A stretch of DNA of 64,000 nt from Maribacter zhoushanensis. GTDB lineage: Bacteria > Bacteroidota > Bacteroidia > Flavobacteriales > Flavobacteriaceae. The stretch lies in NCBI RefSeq assembly GCF_029350975.1, contig NZ_JARKMR010000003.1, positions 517,869 through 581,868 on the forward strand, in the 5' to 3' direction. The position numbers and the translations under genes were made by a program. Below the pieces are notes generated by a model, which was not told the DNA's origin, searched no databases, and worked only from the letters and a program-made list of their open reading frames with translations. The first letter of the stretch is position 1. The number at the start of each line of letters is the position of its first letter. This document shows, in pieces, positions 8,523 through 16,438 of this stretch.

Positions 8523-9508
8523 TCCATAATCAGTTAAGTTATTTCAATAGTGTATTAGGAGGAAGTATTTCTAGTTTTCAAGGAGATCGTATTCTTCAAT
8601 ATGATAACGATAAAGGAACAGGTAGAATACAGACCGTTTCATTAGGGTCAGGAATTTCTTATACAGAATATGATTTGGATTTGAACGATGATTTTAATTT
8701 CGATTTAAAATTAGATCAAAATCGTAGTCTATACTTTATATACTGCTTGGAAGGTAGTTTTAGATTTTCTAAAGGAAAAGAAAATAGTAAAGTAGAAGCT
8801 TTGCAAACAGTAGTTGTAGGTGGTTCTAATGAAAATATCAATATAAAATTAAGAGAAGGGACCAAGTCTAACTTGTCTATTATTAAAGTAACACAAGATG
8901 GCGAGGCGTTAACCAAAAATGCTAATAATAACGAGTTGTACGAGAAATTGTTTACGCAGTTTTTGAATGAAGATGGTAGTGCTCATATTGGGACCTTTAA
9001 CCTTAAAATAAAAGAACAGTTATTACAGATTAGATCAATTACCCAGGTAGGTTTGGTTAGAAAACTACTAATTGAAGGTATTGTAAACTTCACTTTAGCA
9101 TTAGAGATTTTACATTGTAAGCAAGATATTGAGAACAGTGGTCAGGTATCTACTATGTTGACCAAAAAAGAGTTGTTGAGAATTGAAGAAGCGGTCAATG
9201 CAATAAAAAGAAAGCCAGAGTTTCCTTATACGGTAACAGATTTGAGCAAAGAATATGGTCTTTCACCAACAAAACTACAAGAAGGATTTAAAGTAATGGA
9301 AGGTACTACGGTAACTAACTTTATTAGAAATGAAAGATTAATCCTAGCTGAAGAATTAATACAGACTTCTGATATGAACATCTCAGAGATTGTATATTCA
9401 ATAGGTTTTACAAGTAGAAGTTACTTTTCTAAAATCTTTAGAAACAAATTTAAATGTACACCAAAGGCATACTTAATGAATATTAGAAACGTATCGCTTT
9501 CGGCATAA
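8513..9508 (+). CDS. AraC-family transcriptional regulator
   Basis: A 331-residue protein with an N-terminal domain of about 210 residues and a C-terminal AraC double HTH (about 220-325). The DNA-binding part contains VTDLSKEYGLSPTKLQEGFKV and the family signature MNISEIVYSIGFTSRSYFSKIFRNKFKCTPKAYL. The N-terminal part, with YFIYCLEGSFRFSKG, looks like the cupin-like region of PchR-type regulators, so a small ligand is possible. It is preceded by an overlapping short ORF and AraC-type repeats, and followed by a good terminator, so it forms its own unit. The regulon is unknown. Confidence 0.87.
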   Translation: MQVVHNQLSYFNSVLGGSISSFQGDRILQYDNDKGTGRIQTVSLGSGISYTEYDLDLNDDFNFDLKLDQNRSLYFIYCLEGSFRFSKGKENSKVEALQTVVVGGSNENINIKLREGTKSNLSIIKVTQDGEALTKNANNNELYEKLFTQFLNEDGSAHIGTFNLKIKEQLLQIRSITQVGLVRKLLIEGIVNFTLALEILHCKQDIENSGQVSTMLTKKELLRIEEAVNAIKRKPEFPYTVTDLSKEYGLSPTKLQEGFKVMEGTTVTNFIRNERLILAEELIQTSDMNISEIVYSIGFTSRSYFSKIFRNKFKCTPKAYLMNIRNVSLSA

Positions 9509-9531
9509 GATAAAATATGTGAAAATGATAA

Positions 9532-9560
9532 GGCCGGCTCCATAGAGCTGGCTTTTTTTG
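9532..9560 (+). terminator. Rho-independent terminator
   Basis: A GC-rich stem (GCCGGCT pairing with AGCTGGC) with a 6-nt loop and a run of seven T, 24 bp after the AraC stop. Confidence 0.85.
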
Positions 9561-9693
9561 TTTTATGCAATTATGTAGAAAGCACACTATAAAAAAAGGT
9601 AGTTTGAGAATTAGAGTGTGATAGAAATTAGATAACCAACTAAACTGAATTAGTTAGTAATTTGCATTAATGTGAATAATAGTAAATAGTTGC

Positions 9694-10137
9694 TTAAATA
9701 GAAATGACAAACTCTCTTTCTAGTTTGTTATGCTCAGAGTTATCTACGTATCTAAGGCATTTATGTAAGAGCGTTTTAAGCTGATTATATGAAGATGGTT
9801 TCTGTAGATATAAAGACGCACCCATTTCATCTAGGCGGGTAATTTCTTTTGGGTGATATGAAGTGGAATAAATAATCACTGGAGTATCTGCATATTTTTC
9901 AAGATCACGAATATCGGCAAGACATTCAAATCCATCCATCATAGGCATCTTTAAATCTAAAAAGATAACATCTGGTTTTTCAATATCGTTGGATAGTAAA
10001 CCCGCCATTAGGTCTACACCGTTATTAAACTCAGTTATTTTAGTTTGTATTGGGATTTCTCTCAATGCATCAGAAAAAAATGTTCTGTCGTCACTATCAT
10101 CATCAGCTAGGAAGACATTTAGTACAGTTTTGCTCAT
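9694..10137 (-). CDS. CheY-like single-domain response regulator (Rcp1 type)
   Basis: A 147-residue receiver domain. The acidic pocket is in FLADDDSDDRTFF, the phospho-acceptor is Asp61 (VIFLDLKMPMMDGFE), the switch residues are in VIIYSTSYHPKE and the Lys is in YLQKPSS. It is a clear paralogue of the regulator at 5735-6175 but is encoded on the other strand and ends with an extended tail (about 20 residues). There is no output domain. It is probably a phospho-carrier or interaction switch for one of the two soluble kinases. The 206 bp upstream hold no gene. Confidence 0.9.
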   Translation of the reverse strand: MSKTVLNVFLADDDSDDRTFFSDALREIPIQTKITEFNNGVDLMAGLLSNDIEKPDVIFLDLKMPMMDGFECLADIRDLEKYADTPVIIYSTSYHPKEITRLDEMGASLYLQKPSSYNQLKTLLHKCLRYVDNSEHNKLEREFVISI

Positions 10138-10343
10138 GGCAATTTATAATTTAAACTCTAAATATTTTTCTTCAAAAAAACTTGAAGTAAGAATTTCTTT
10201 CAAAATTCAAAAGCAAGATAAAAATTGAGGGTGTTCTTCAATGATGCGATTGATTTTAAAAATAGCTCAATACCTAATTTATAACGTAAGCATAAGAGGG
10301 CATATTACTATTTTGAGTTAAAATGTATACATGAAATTTGGAG

Positions 10344-10775
10344 TTACATAGGTGGTTCTGAGATCATGGTTTTAATTTTCTTCCAGAATTGTTTTGAAGT
10401 AACATTGGTAGATTCAATAAGGTCTGCCATTAAAATTAGGTTTCTCTTAAATTGTTCATACTCATATTTAGTAGTGTTGTTCTCGTCAATAGGGTAATAG
10501 GCCATTCCCCAATTAGGAAAAGTCCTTTCGCTAATTTCATCGTCAGAGAACAAAGTAACATTTTTATGCCTTGGATCTTTTTTGATCTTGTCATAAAGTT
10601 CATTGATCTTTTTTTTGTTACCTTCTAAAAGTTGAACAAAGCCTCCTTTGTAATATATAAGGCATCCTGTAATATCGTCCCTTTTATTATTGGCACGAGC
10701 TTTTTCAAGAAGCTCCTCCATTTCCGGGGTTTTTAATTTATTCGTGGCAACAGATTCATATGTCAATGTATACAT
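10344..10775 (-). CDS. BLUF-domain blue-light sensor protein
   Basis: A 143-residue protein; I chose the ATG at 10775, because the longer frame would need a TTG. Residues 1-95 are a BLUF domain that binds FAD and senses blue light. The key flavin-contact residues are present with exactly the spacing of AppA: Tyr6 (TYESVA), Asn30 (ARANNKRDDITG), Gln48 (FVQLLEG), Trp89 and Met91 (FPNWGMAYYP). A 45-residue helical tail follows, and no catalytic output domain is fused. Such short BLUF proteins act by binding a partner. The nearby PAS kinases, CheY-like proteins and AraC regulators are candidates, but this is only inferred from position. Confidence 0.92.
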   Translation of the reverse strand: MYTLTYESVATNKLKTPEMEELLEKARANNKRDDITGCLIYYKGGFVQLLEGNKKKINELYDKIKKDPRHKNVTLFSDDEISERTFPNWGMAYYPIDENNTTKYEYEQFKRNLILMADLIESTNVTSKQFWKKIKTMISEPPM

Positions 10776-10882
10776 ATTGTTGAAATTATCCTTAATGGGC
10801 AAAAATAATAAAAATGCTAAAAAATGTAGTACACCATTTAAAAAAGATAGTAAAAGACAGGGTTACGCAAATATTAGGCAAC

Positions 10883-10907
10883 AAAAAAGCCCCTAGAAGG
10901 GGCTTTT
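10883..10907 (-). terminator. Terminator of the original tRNA-Arg unit
   Basis: A strong stem (AAGCCCC pairing with GGGGCTT) with A/T runs on both sides, three bases beyond the 3' end of the split tRNA. It can work in both directions. Its position suggests it once terminated the intact tRNA-Arg. Confidence 0.75.
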
Positions 10908-10910
10908 GAG

Positions 10911-10955
10911 TGATCGCAGGAGGATTCGAACCTCCGACCGTCTGCTTAGAAGGCA
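10911..10955 (-). pseudogene. 3' half of a split tRNA-Arg(TCT) gene
   Basis: On the minus strand this holds the anticodon-loop 3' side, variable loop, T-arm (GGTTCGAATCC) and the acceptor 3' strand TGCGATC plus discriminator A. It stops in the anticodon arm and runs into unrelated A-rich DNA. The missing 5' half is found 18.9 kb away at 29850-29892. Joining the two gives a full cloverleaf with a paired acceptor stem (GGTCGCA with TGCGATC). It was therefore split by insertion rather than decayed. Confidence 0.9.
10942..10955. repeat. attL core direct repeat (14 bp)
   Basis: The 14-bp sequence CTGCTTAGAAGGCA recurs at 29850-29863 and inside the intact tRNA at 29780-29793. It is the anticodon stem-loop of tRNA-Arg(TCT). 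On the left it is followed by the element's A-run instead of the tRNA D-arm, which marks the crossover point. Confidence 0.85.
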
Positions 10956-11061
10956 AAAAAAACTGCACTAGCTATCACTATAAAATATTTTAACATATTG
11001 AAAATCAATGTTTTAATAAATTTCAATACCATTTGATATTGTTTGCTTTCAAGAAATAGTT

Positions 11062-11076
11062 TGCACAAAGTGTGCA
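11062..11076. repeat. Element-end palindrome, left copy
   Basis: TGCACAAAGTGTGCA is a 6-bp inverted repeat with a 3-bp centre. It lies 38 bp before the integrase start. Identical copies occur only at the right end (29606 and 29686) as far as I can see. It is a candidate arm-type site for the integrase or an excision factor, or the operator of the integrase promoter. Confidence 0.65.
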
Positions 11077-11114
11077 TTTTTTTTTACTACCTTGAAGTAA
11101 AATCAAACTGAAAA

Positions 11115-12371
11115 ATGGCACGAGCAAGACTTATTTTAGACACAAGAAAGGCATCTCAAAGCTCAATTACTGGATTATTTCCAATTGCGGTTAGGGTATT
11201 TAATATTAAGCCTAGAATTATACGATTATCTCATTATACGTCTATAAAAGGTTGGGATGAGACCAATCTTCTTTTGAGAAAATCTGTAAAAGAAAACATT
11301 GGTCTTGACTGCGATGATATAAATATTGAAATCTACGATAAACTCGATGCCGCGAAAAGGGTAATAAACGAAATCGGCGAAAGCATCAACAATATTCATG
11401 TTGATACATTGGTTGAAGAAATTAAGGACAGATGGGAAGGGAAGAATAAATCGAACTTAAAAAAGAAGCATGAAAAGTGTATTACCCTATCCGAGTTTGG
11501 GCAAGTTTTAATAGACCGTAAAAACAAATCAAATAAGCCCGCAACAGCAAAATGGTATAAAGATTCTATTGATGCTTTTAAGGATGTAAATGGCGGAAAG
11601 GATTTGACGTTAAATGAAGTCACAGTTAAATTCCTTAAAACTTTCGAAGCTGAACATAGATCACGAAATAACTCAACAAATACAATTAGTGCCTACATGA
11701 GAGGTGTTAGTTCCGTCTATAATGCTGCAATTAGCGAAGATGAATTTAAGACTGAGAAAAATCCATTTAAACATTATAAAATTCCTAGAACAAAAAGGAC
11801 TAAGAAGAAGGCTCTGCCAAAAGAAAATATAGCCGATTTTAAGAAAATTAGCTATGAGTTTGAAAGCCCAATCTGGCATACTAAAAATTACATGATGGTC
11901 ATGTTTTTTGGCAGAGGCATGAACCTTATCGATTTGGCCAAACTCCAGGTCAAAGATATTTATTCGGGCTATTTGTTTTATGGAAGAAGTAAAACGGATG
12001 ATCCTTTGTCCGTGAAGGTAACAAATGAACTTCAGGTAATTTTAGATTATTATTTAATCAATAAAGAACCGCACGACTTTGTGTTTCCTATAGGCAATGA
12101 TGGTTCTGTTCAAATGTTCAAGAAGTATCGGTCCGATAGAAGATTGGTTAACAAGCACTTAAAAATTATAGCTCAAGATGCCGGGCTTGATTGTAAACTA
12201 ACTACCTACTACTTAAGACATTCATGGGCTACGATAGCTAAATTTCTAGGCCTTCCTGTTTCTTTGATTAGTGATGCTTTAGGACATCAAAGCGTTGCAA
12301 CTACTGAGGGGTATTTAAAGAGCTTTGTTGATGACAAACTTGATGAGGCAAATGAATTGGTCATTGCATAA
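11115..12371 (+). CDS. Tyrosine recombinase (site-specific integrase)
   Basis: Catalyses integration and excision of the surrounding element at tRNA-Arg. The 418-residue protein has the layout of Bacteroidetes mobile-element integrases: an N-terminal arm-binding domain (about 1-95), a SAM-like core-binding domain (about 125-225) and a catalytic domain (235-418). Catalytic residues visible are Arg267 (FFGRGMNLIDLAKL), Lys293 (GRSKTDD), Arg368 (YYLRHSWAT), His391 (LGHQS) and the nucleophile Tyr400 (TTEGYL). The His usually three residues before the second Arg is a Tyr here, as I recall for several integrases from this phylum. It reads inward from the left attachment site, the usual position. 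The ORF is intact, so the element may still be active. Confidence 0.95.
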   Translation: MARARLILDTRKASQSSITGLFPIAVRVFNIKPRIIRLSHYTSIKGWDETNLLLRKSVKENIGLDCDDINIEIYDKLDAAKRVINEIGESINNIHVDTLVEEIKDRWEGKNKSNLKKKHEKCITLSEFGQVLIDRKNKSNKPATAKWYKDSIDAFKDVNGGKDLTLNEVTVKFLKTFEAEHRSRNNSTNTISAYMRGVSSVYNAAISEDEFKTEKNPFKHYKIPRTKRTKKKALPKENIADFKKISYEFESPIWHTKNYMMVMFFGRGMNLIDLAKLQVKDIYSGYLFYGRSKTDDPLSVKVTNELQVILDYYLINKEPHDFVFPIGNDGSVQMFKKYRSDRRLVNKHLKIIAQDAGLDCKLTTYYLRHSWATIAKFLGLPVSLISDALGHQSVATTEGYLKSFVDDKLDEANELVIA

Positions 12372-12449
12372 GTATTTTTACTTTCAACTTTTTTAGCTTT
12401 TAAAAGACGACGTAATGTTTACCTAAAGAATTTCATTAAACATCTGATT

Positions 12450-13109
12450 TTACCAGCCTCGTACTTTTCCAAAATGCCAGAACTTACCTGTTTCAACATT
12501 GGATTGAATCAACTCTAAAATATCATTTGCGGCTTCTTCCGGTTCTCTATCGGCATTGCTACCGCCCATATCTGTTTTAGTCCATCCAGGATCTATAGAA
12601 GAAACAGTAATATTTTTTGAAATCAACCTTTTAGACATGGTTTTAGTATACATATTTAAGGCTGCTTTTGACATTTTATAGTGCGGTTGATACTCATCTA
12701 AATTCGGTTCACTAAAAGCACCCCAACCTGAAGAAACATTAACTATATGGCCTTTTGAAACCATCCTAGGAATTATAGCTTCAGCCAATTCAACAGTACC
12801 AAAAAGGTTCACGTTAAAAGTCTCCTTTAATTGAATGATACTTATTGCTGAATTATCCCATTTTTCTATAAGAATGCCTGCATTATTAATAAGATAATTA
12901 ATTTCTTTGTTCTCAATTTTTTCAATGAAACTTGCTATTGATGAGCTTTTCGAAATATCTAATTGGTAACAAGTGAAATTCTTATCAGAAATGGGACAGG
13001 ACCCTGATCTGGAGGTGCCAAGAACATTAAATTCTTGACTCTTAACCAAAAGGAGAACTATGGCTAAGCCAATTCCTCTGCTACATCCTGTTACAATTAT
13101 TGTTTTCAT
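12450..13109 (-). CDS. Short-chain dehydrogenase/reductase
   Basis: A 219-residue classical SDR with an N-terminal NAD(P)-binding TGCSRGIG motif, the NNAG motif (YLINNAGIL), the catalytic Ser (VNVSSGWGAF) and YKMSKAALN with Tyr and Lys. It is a little shorter than usual SDRs (about 250) but contains all catalytic parts, and ends with the PGWTKTDMGG loop. The substrate cannot be told. It is the first cargo gene after the integrase, in opposite orientation, 100 bp downstream of the thioredoxin-fold gene. It could reduce an aldehyde or keto compound of the DHA pathway, but nothing proves this. Confidence 0.88.
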   Translation of the reverse strand: MKTIIVTGCSRGIGLAIVLLLVKSQEFNVLGTSRSGSCPISDKNFTCYQLDISKSSSIASFIEKIENKEINYLINNAGILIEKWDNSAISIIQLKETFNVNLFGTVELAEAIIPRMVSKGHIVNVSSGWGAFSEPNLDEYQPHYKMSKAALNMYTKTMSKRLISKNITVSSIDPGWTKTDMGGSNADREPEEAANDILELIQSNVETGKFWHFGKVRGW

Positions 13110-13209
13110 TTTGTTTAGGCTTTAATTATGCTTGTTTTCTATTTAATACACTTTGGCTTACCAAAAAAAAATCGAATTCCTCCTATTTAGTGTTAGGAAT
13201 AAAACACTC

Positions 13210-13743
13210 TTAGTTTAAAATTTCTTCTAAAGGCATATGGTCAATAAGACTACTGCCGTAATGTGCTATTTTGATTCTTTTATTTCTATCCAACAAAAAA
13301 TCGGCGGGTATTTGGTTAAACTTGCCTTCTACCCTTCCTCCTAATTTGAATCCTTGTGAAGATGCGGCAAACGTACTTTTAATACCTTTTAGGCTTGCGG
13401 TTCGTAATAATTTGCCCCAAGAAGTTGTTACACCGTACATATCATATAATTTAAAATTTGGATCAGAAATTACAGTAAAATCTAATTCGTGCCTTTTATG
13501 GATAGATTCTTTTAGGCTTTCTTCATGACTTTGAAAAATAGTGATTACTTCGATGTCTTCTTTCTGAAAGACTTCGGATGCTCTTTTAAGTTCCGCAATT
13601 CTTAGGTTACATAGCGCACATTCCGCATATCTAAAAAATGAGATTAAAATTTTATGACTATCCATTTTTGATAAATCTATTTCAGTTCCAAAAATATCCT
13701 TTACTCTAAAGTTAGGTGCCTGTTCTTCTTTATTGAGTTTCAT
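13210..13743 (-). CDS. AhpC/TSA-family thioredoxin-fold protein
   Basis: A 177-residue peroxiredoxin-like protein. The thioredoxin fold starts EEQAPNFRVKDIFG, with the redox pair Cys42 and Cys45 in AECALCNLRI, and ends with FLLDRNKRIKIAHYG. There is no signal peptide, so it acts in the cytoplasm. It belongs to the PRX-like group with a CxxC instead of the classical peroxidatic TxxC motif, so it may be a thiol reductase or peroxidase. It is followed by the SDR in the same direction and preceded, 52 bp upstream, by the Crp-like gene, so the three may be one operon. Confidence 0.82.
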   Translation of the reverse strand: MKLNKEEQAPNFRVKDIFGTEIDLSKMDSHKILISFFRYAECALCNLRIAELKRASEVFQKEDIEVITIFQSHEESLKESIHKRHELDFTVISDPNFKLYDMYGVTTSWGKLLRTASLKGIKSTFAASSQGFKLGGRVEGKFNQIPADFLLDRNKRIKIAHYGSSLIDHMPLEEILN

Positions 13744-13795
13744 TCTTTTTTTTTACAAAGAAGAAAATATAAAAGACACGTTTCCTTGATTTAAA

Positions 13796-14365
13796 TCAAG
13801 AAATCATTTTCCTGACCCTGCTAAGAGTTTCGGGAGTCATATTGAGATAAGAGGAAATGTATTTTAACGGAATTGAATTTACTAAATGCCCGCTTCGATT
13901 TAGGAAAGCTACATATCGCTCTTTAGGACTCAAGGTCAACATTTCTATTTCCCGATTTAAATGACCTATCAAGGTTTTTTCAATCAGTTTATTGTACCAA
14001 TTGGCAATGGTAGAATTATTATTTACCAAATGCATTAAACCTTTCTTAGGTATTTTAATTAGTTCAACGTCCGAAATTGCCAGTAGGCTCAAATCAGAAG
14101 GAAGACCAGAGGCAAAGGATAAAAAAGATGTTATAATCGAATTTTGATAGCCAAAGCCTAGCACGTTATCTTTTTTCTCGGTTTGCACCATTAAGGCTAT
14201 ACAACCTGAACTTATAAAATAAAGGCAGTTTTCCTTTTGATACTTTTTAAGTACATACTGGTTTTTTGAAACCTTATAACTGGGACTTGATAAAGAGCAT
14301 AGTTCCAAAACCGCATCTGAATCCTTAATGCTTCTTAAAAGAAAATCTTTTAATATGTTTTTCAT
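13796..14365 (-). CDS. Crp/Fnr-family transcriptional regulator
   Basis: A 189-residue protein of the short Bacteroidetes Crp type: a cyclic-nucleotide-binding beta-roll (about 25-115; CLYFISSGCIALM, FGYQNSIITSFLSF), a dimerisation helix and a short C-terminal HTH ending NMTPETLSRVRKMIS. There are no Fnr-type cysteine clusters. It is transcribed away from the aquaglyceroporin gene; the 361-bp gap between them contains a large inverted repeat at 14629-14690. It may control the SDR/thioredoxin genes, the DHA module, or itself. Effector unknown. Confidence 0.87.
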   Translation of the reverse strand: MKNILKDFLLRSIKDSDAVLELCSLSSPSYKVSKNQYVLKKYQKENCLYFISSGCIALMVQTEKKDNVLGFGYQNSIITSFLSFASGLPSDLSLLAISDVELIKIPKKGLMHLVNNNSTIANWYNKLIEKTLIGHLNREIEMLTLSPKERYVAFLNRSGHLVNSIPLKYISSYLNMTPETLSRVRKMIS

Positions 14366-14726
14366 ATATCTAAAAATTCCGGTATATATTTCTTTTTACC
14401 AAAAAGGTTCCTACCCTATAAAACATCAACAATAATATCTCAGTACACATTAATCAGAGTTATCTATCTGGTACTTTTCTGGTCACTTTTTTTACAAATC
14501 AACCATTTTAATCACTGAAAATTGATGTTTTTGTTCAAAAAGGCCAAATCAAATATAATTTGGACTAAATAGAAAATCCTGCCCTTTCTTGAATCAATAA
14601 GTTTGAAAACTAAAAATAACGCAATATTAACGTTCATTTTTTGTCATATTCAAATTTACACTAATGTTTCAATGACAAATTCTGAACGTTGGATTAAAAA
14701 CAACTAATCAATAAAAACAAACTATT
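14366..14726. promoter_or_regulatory. Divergent promoter region crp-like / aquaglyceroporin
   Basis: A 361-bp AT-rich gap without ORFs. The only strong structure is the inverted repeat described separately at 14629-14690, close to the aquaglyceroporin start. Confidence 0.6.
14629..14690. promoter_or_regulatory. Long inverted repeat upstream of the DHA module
   Basis: Arms 14629-14647 and 14672-14690 are 19 bp each with 16 of 19 matches, the outer parts being AACGTTCA/TGAACGTT and the inner parts GTCAT/ATGAC. The spacer is 24 bp. It ends 36 bp before the aquaglyceroporin ATG. Two widely spaced dyads of this type fit binding of a dimeric regulator (Crp-like or AraC) on two faces, or a stem in the 5' leader RNA. 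Confidence 0.55.
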
Positions 14727-15443
14727 ATGGACATCAACATTTTATTAGGGGAATTTTTTGGAACAATGATTTTAGTGCTACTGGGTAACGGTGTAGTAGC
14801 AAATGTGCTTTTGACAGATTCAAAAGCAAACGGTAGTGGATGGATGGTCATTTCATCAGGGTGGGCTTTTGCAGTTTTAGTAGGAGTATTTGTAGCCTTA
14901 GCTTTTGGCGCACCTGCACACATAAATCCTGCGGTAACAATAGGTTTTGCAATTTCAAGTGGGGATTTTTCTAATGTATTTCCATTTATAAGTGTGCAAT
15001 TACTTGGAGCAATGGTAGGAGCAGTCTTAGTGTACTTGCACTTTGGTCCACATTGGAAGGTTACTGAAGATGCAGGTCTTAAACTAGCTTCTTTTTCAAC
15101 CGGTCCGGCCATAAGAAATACTGGATGGAATATTGTAAGTGAAGCAATAGGCACTTTTGTTTTGGTTCTAGGAGTTGCTGCAATTTTCGCTGGTGATATG
15201 TCAGCAGGTTTAGGGCCCTTCATGGTAGGTGGTCTTGTTTGGGGTATTGGGTTATCATTAGGAGGAACTACAGGATATGCGATTAATCCAGCTAGGGATT
15301 TTGGACCACGTCTTGTTCATATGCTACTTCCAATTCCAGGAAAGGGTGGTTCAGATTTTGCTTATGGATGGATTCCCGTAGTAGGTCCAATTATTGGAGG
15401 TGCAGCAGCCGGTGCGTTCATGATTTTCTTTCCTGTTTTTTAA
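14727..15443 (+). CDS. glpF: Aquaglyceroporin (MIP family)
   Basis: A 238-residue inner-membrane channel with six membrane helices and two half-helices carrying the NPA boxes: Asn67-Pro-Ala (AHINPAVTIG) and Asn187-Pro-Ala (GYAINPARDFGPRL). The Asp191 after NPAR is the mark of glycerol facilitators as opposed to strict water channels, so glycerol and probably dihydroxyacetone pass. It is the first gene of the rightward series glpF-OMP-dhaK-dhaL-dhaM, which supports a role in uptake of the DHA kinase substrate. No glycerol kinase or glycerol dehydrogenase is present in the element, so DHA itself is the more likely substrate. Confidence 0.93.
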   Translation: MDINILLGEFFGTMILVLLGNGVVANVLLTDSKANGSGWMVISSGWAFAVLVGVFVALAFGAPAHINPAVTIGFAISSGDFSNVFPFISVQLLGAMVGAVLVYLHFGPHWKVTEDAGLKLASFSTGPAIRNTGWNIVSEAIGTFVLVLGVAAIFAGDMSAGLGPFMVGGLVWGIGLSLGGTTGYAINPARDFGPRLVHMLLPIPGKGGSDFAYGWIPVVGPIIGGAAAGAFMIFFPVF

Positions 15444-15491
15444 AACATAAACTTATTTACAAAATAGATTTAATCAGATAAAACTAGAAAT

Positions 15492-16334
15492 ATGAAAAAT
15501 ATTAAATACATCTTATTGTTCGGATTGGCGATAAGTATTCAATCATTAATGGCGCAACAAGAAATCCAAGAATCTTTGGAGGTATCAGAAATCACTTCCT
15601 TAGATGAAGTTAAGACTTCAACACCAATGGAGAACAATACGGAAAGCGCTACTACTATCCAACAGGATGATGAAGAGACTAAAAAAAGCAAATGGAATGT
15701 CGCTTTTGATCTCACATTGAACAGTCGATTTATTTGGCGGGGACTTGTTTTGGGGGATCATCCAAATGCACAGGCAAGCGTGACCTTCTCTAAAGGCGGA
15801 TTCTTTATTGGAGTATGGTCGTCATATCCCTTTTCAATAGCATCCGACGCACCCAACTATAAAGAGATCATCCCCTATATAGGCTACGGTGGCAAGATTG
15901 GTAAAAAATCTAATTTAGCTGTGATGATATTACCTCATTATGATCCAAATGTGGGTGGTTTTCTTGATTTTGATAATGATGGTGCCACCAACAGGTTAGA
16001 ACTGAGAGCGGTTTATAATATCGGTAAATTAGATTTCTTTGTTGGATGGGATTTTTATAATTCCTTCCCTGGTAGTGATGCTCCACTATATTTAGAAGTT
16101 GGCTATTCCATTGACATGCCAAATAGTATTACCGTACGTCCTTTTGTTTCGGCTTCGCCCAATGATAACTATTATACTACAGATGGAGAAGCTAATGTTA
16201 CTCAAATCGGGTGGTATACTTCAAAATCTTATTCCATAAGCAAGGAAGTGGGACTAGCACTAAAAGCAGATATGGTCTACAACCCGGACAGAGAAGAATT
16301 TAATGCTGCCTTTGGAGCTACTGTAAAATTTTAG
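15492..16334 (+). CDS. Predicted outer-membrane beta-barrel protein
   Basis: A 280-residue protein with a signal peptide (cleavage likely after QSLMA), a low-complexity acidic linker (residues 25-60) and then amphipathic strands up to the C-terminal Phe (AAFGATVKF), typical of outer-membrane barrels. Segments such as LTLNSRFIWRGLVLGD and IIPYIGYGGKIGK resemble the barrel proteins with an 'SRYVWRG' start found in many Gram-negatives. It lies 48 bp after the aquaglyceroporin, so it could be the outer-membrane porin for the same solute. Function is inferred from position only. Confidence 0.75.
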   Translation: MKNIKYILLFGLAISIQSLMAQQEIQESLEVSEITSLDEVKTSTPMENNTESATTIQQDDEETKKSKWNVAFDLTLNSRFIWRGLVLGDHPNAQASVTFSKGGFFIGVWSSYPFSIASDAPNYKEIIPYIGYGGKIGKKSNLAVMILPHYDPNVGGFLDFDNDGATNRLELRAVYNIGKLDFFVGWDFYNSFPGSDAPLYLEVGYSIDMPNSITVRPFVSASPNDNYYTTDGEANVTQIGWYTSKSYSISKEVGLALKADMVYNPDREEFNAAFGATVKF

Positions 16335-16347
16335 TTGGTTGATTATT

Positions 16348-16386
16348 CCCTTTGATAGTATAATTAATGCTGTCAAAGGGATTTTC
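16348..16386 (+). terminator. Terminator-like hairpin before dhaK
   Basis: Stem CCCTTTGA / TCAAAGGG with a 17-nt loop, followed by ATTTTCTT. It may lower readthrough from the transport genes into dhaK. Its T-run is imperfect. Confidence 0.55.
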
Positions 16387-16438
16387 TTAAATTATATAAA
16401 ACTTAAAAGAGTAAATTAAAGCATTCAATACACGAAAT

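Noticed and set aside
10911-10955. Reading the left tRNA-like piece as a decayed tRNA pseudogene
   Set aside because: Its missing half exists intact at the other end of the element and restores perfect pairing, so it was split rather than decayed.
14708-15223. 171-aa minus-strand ORF antisense to the aquaglyceroporin gene
   Set aside because: Composition is a shadow of the MIP gene, with no recognisable domain; the plus-strand gene has both NPA boxes.
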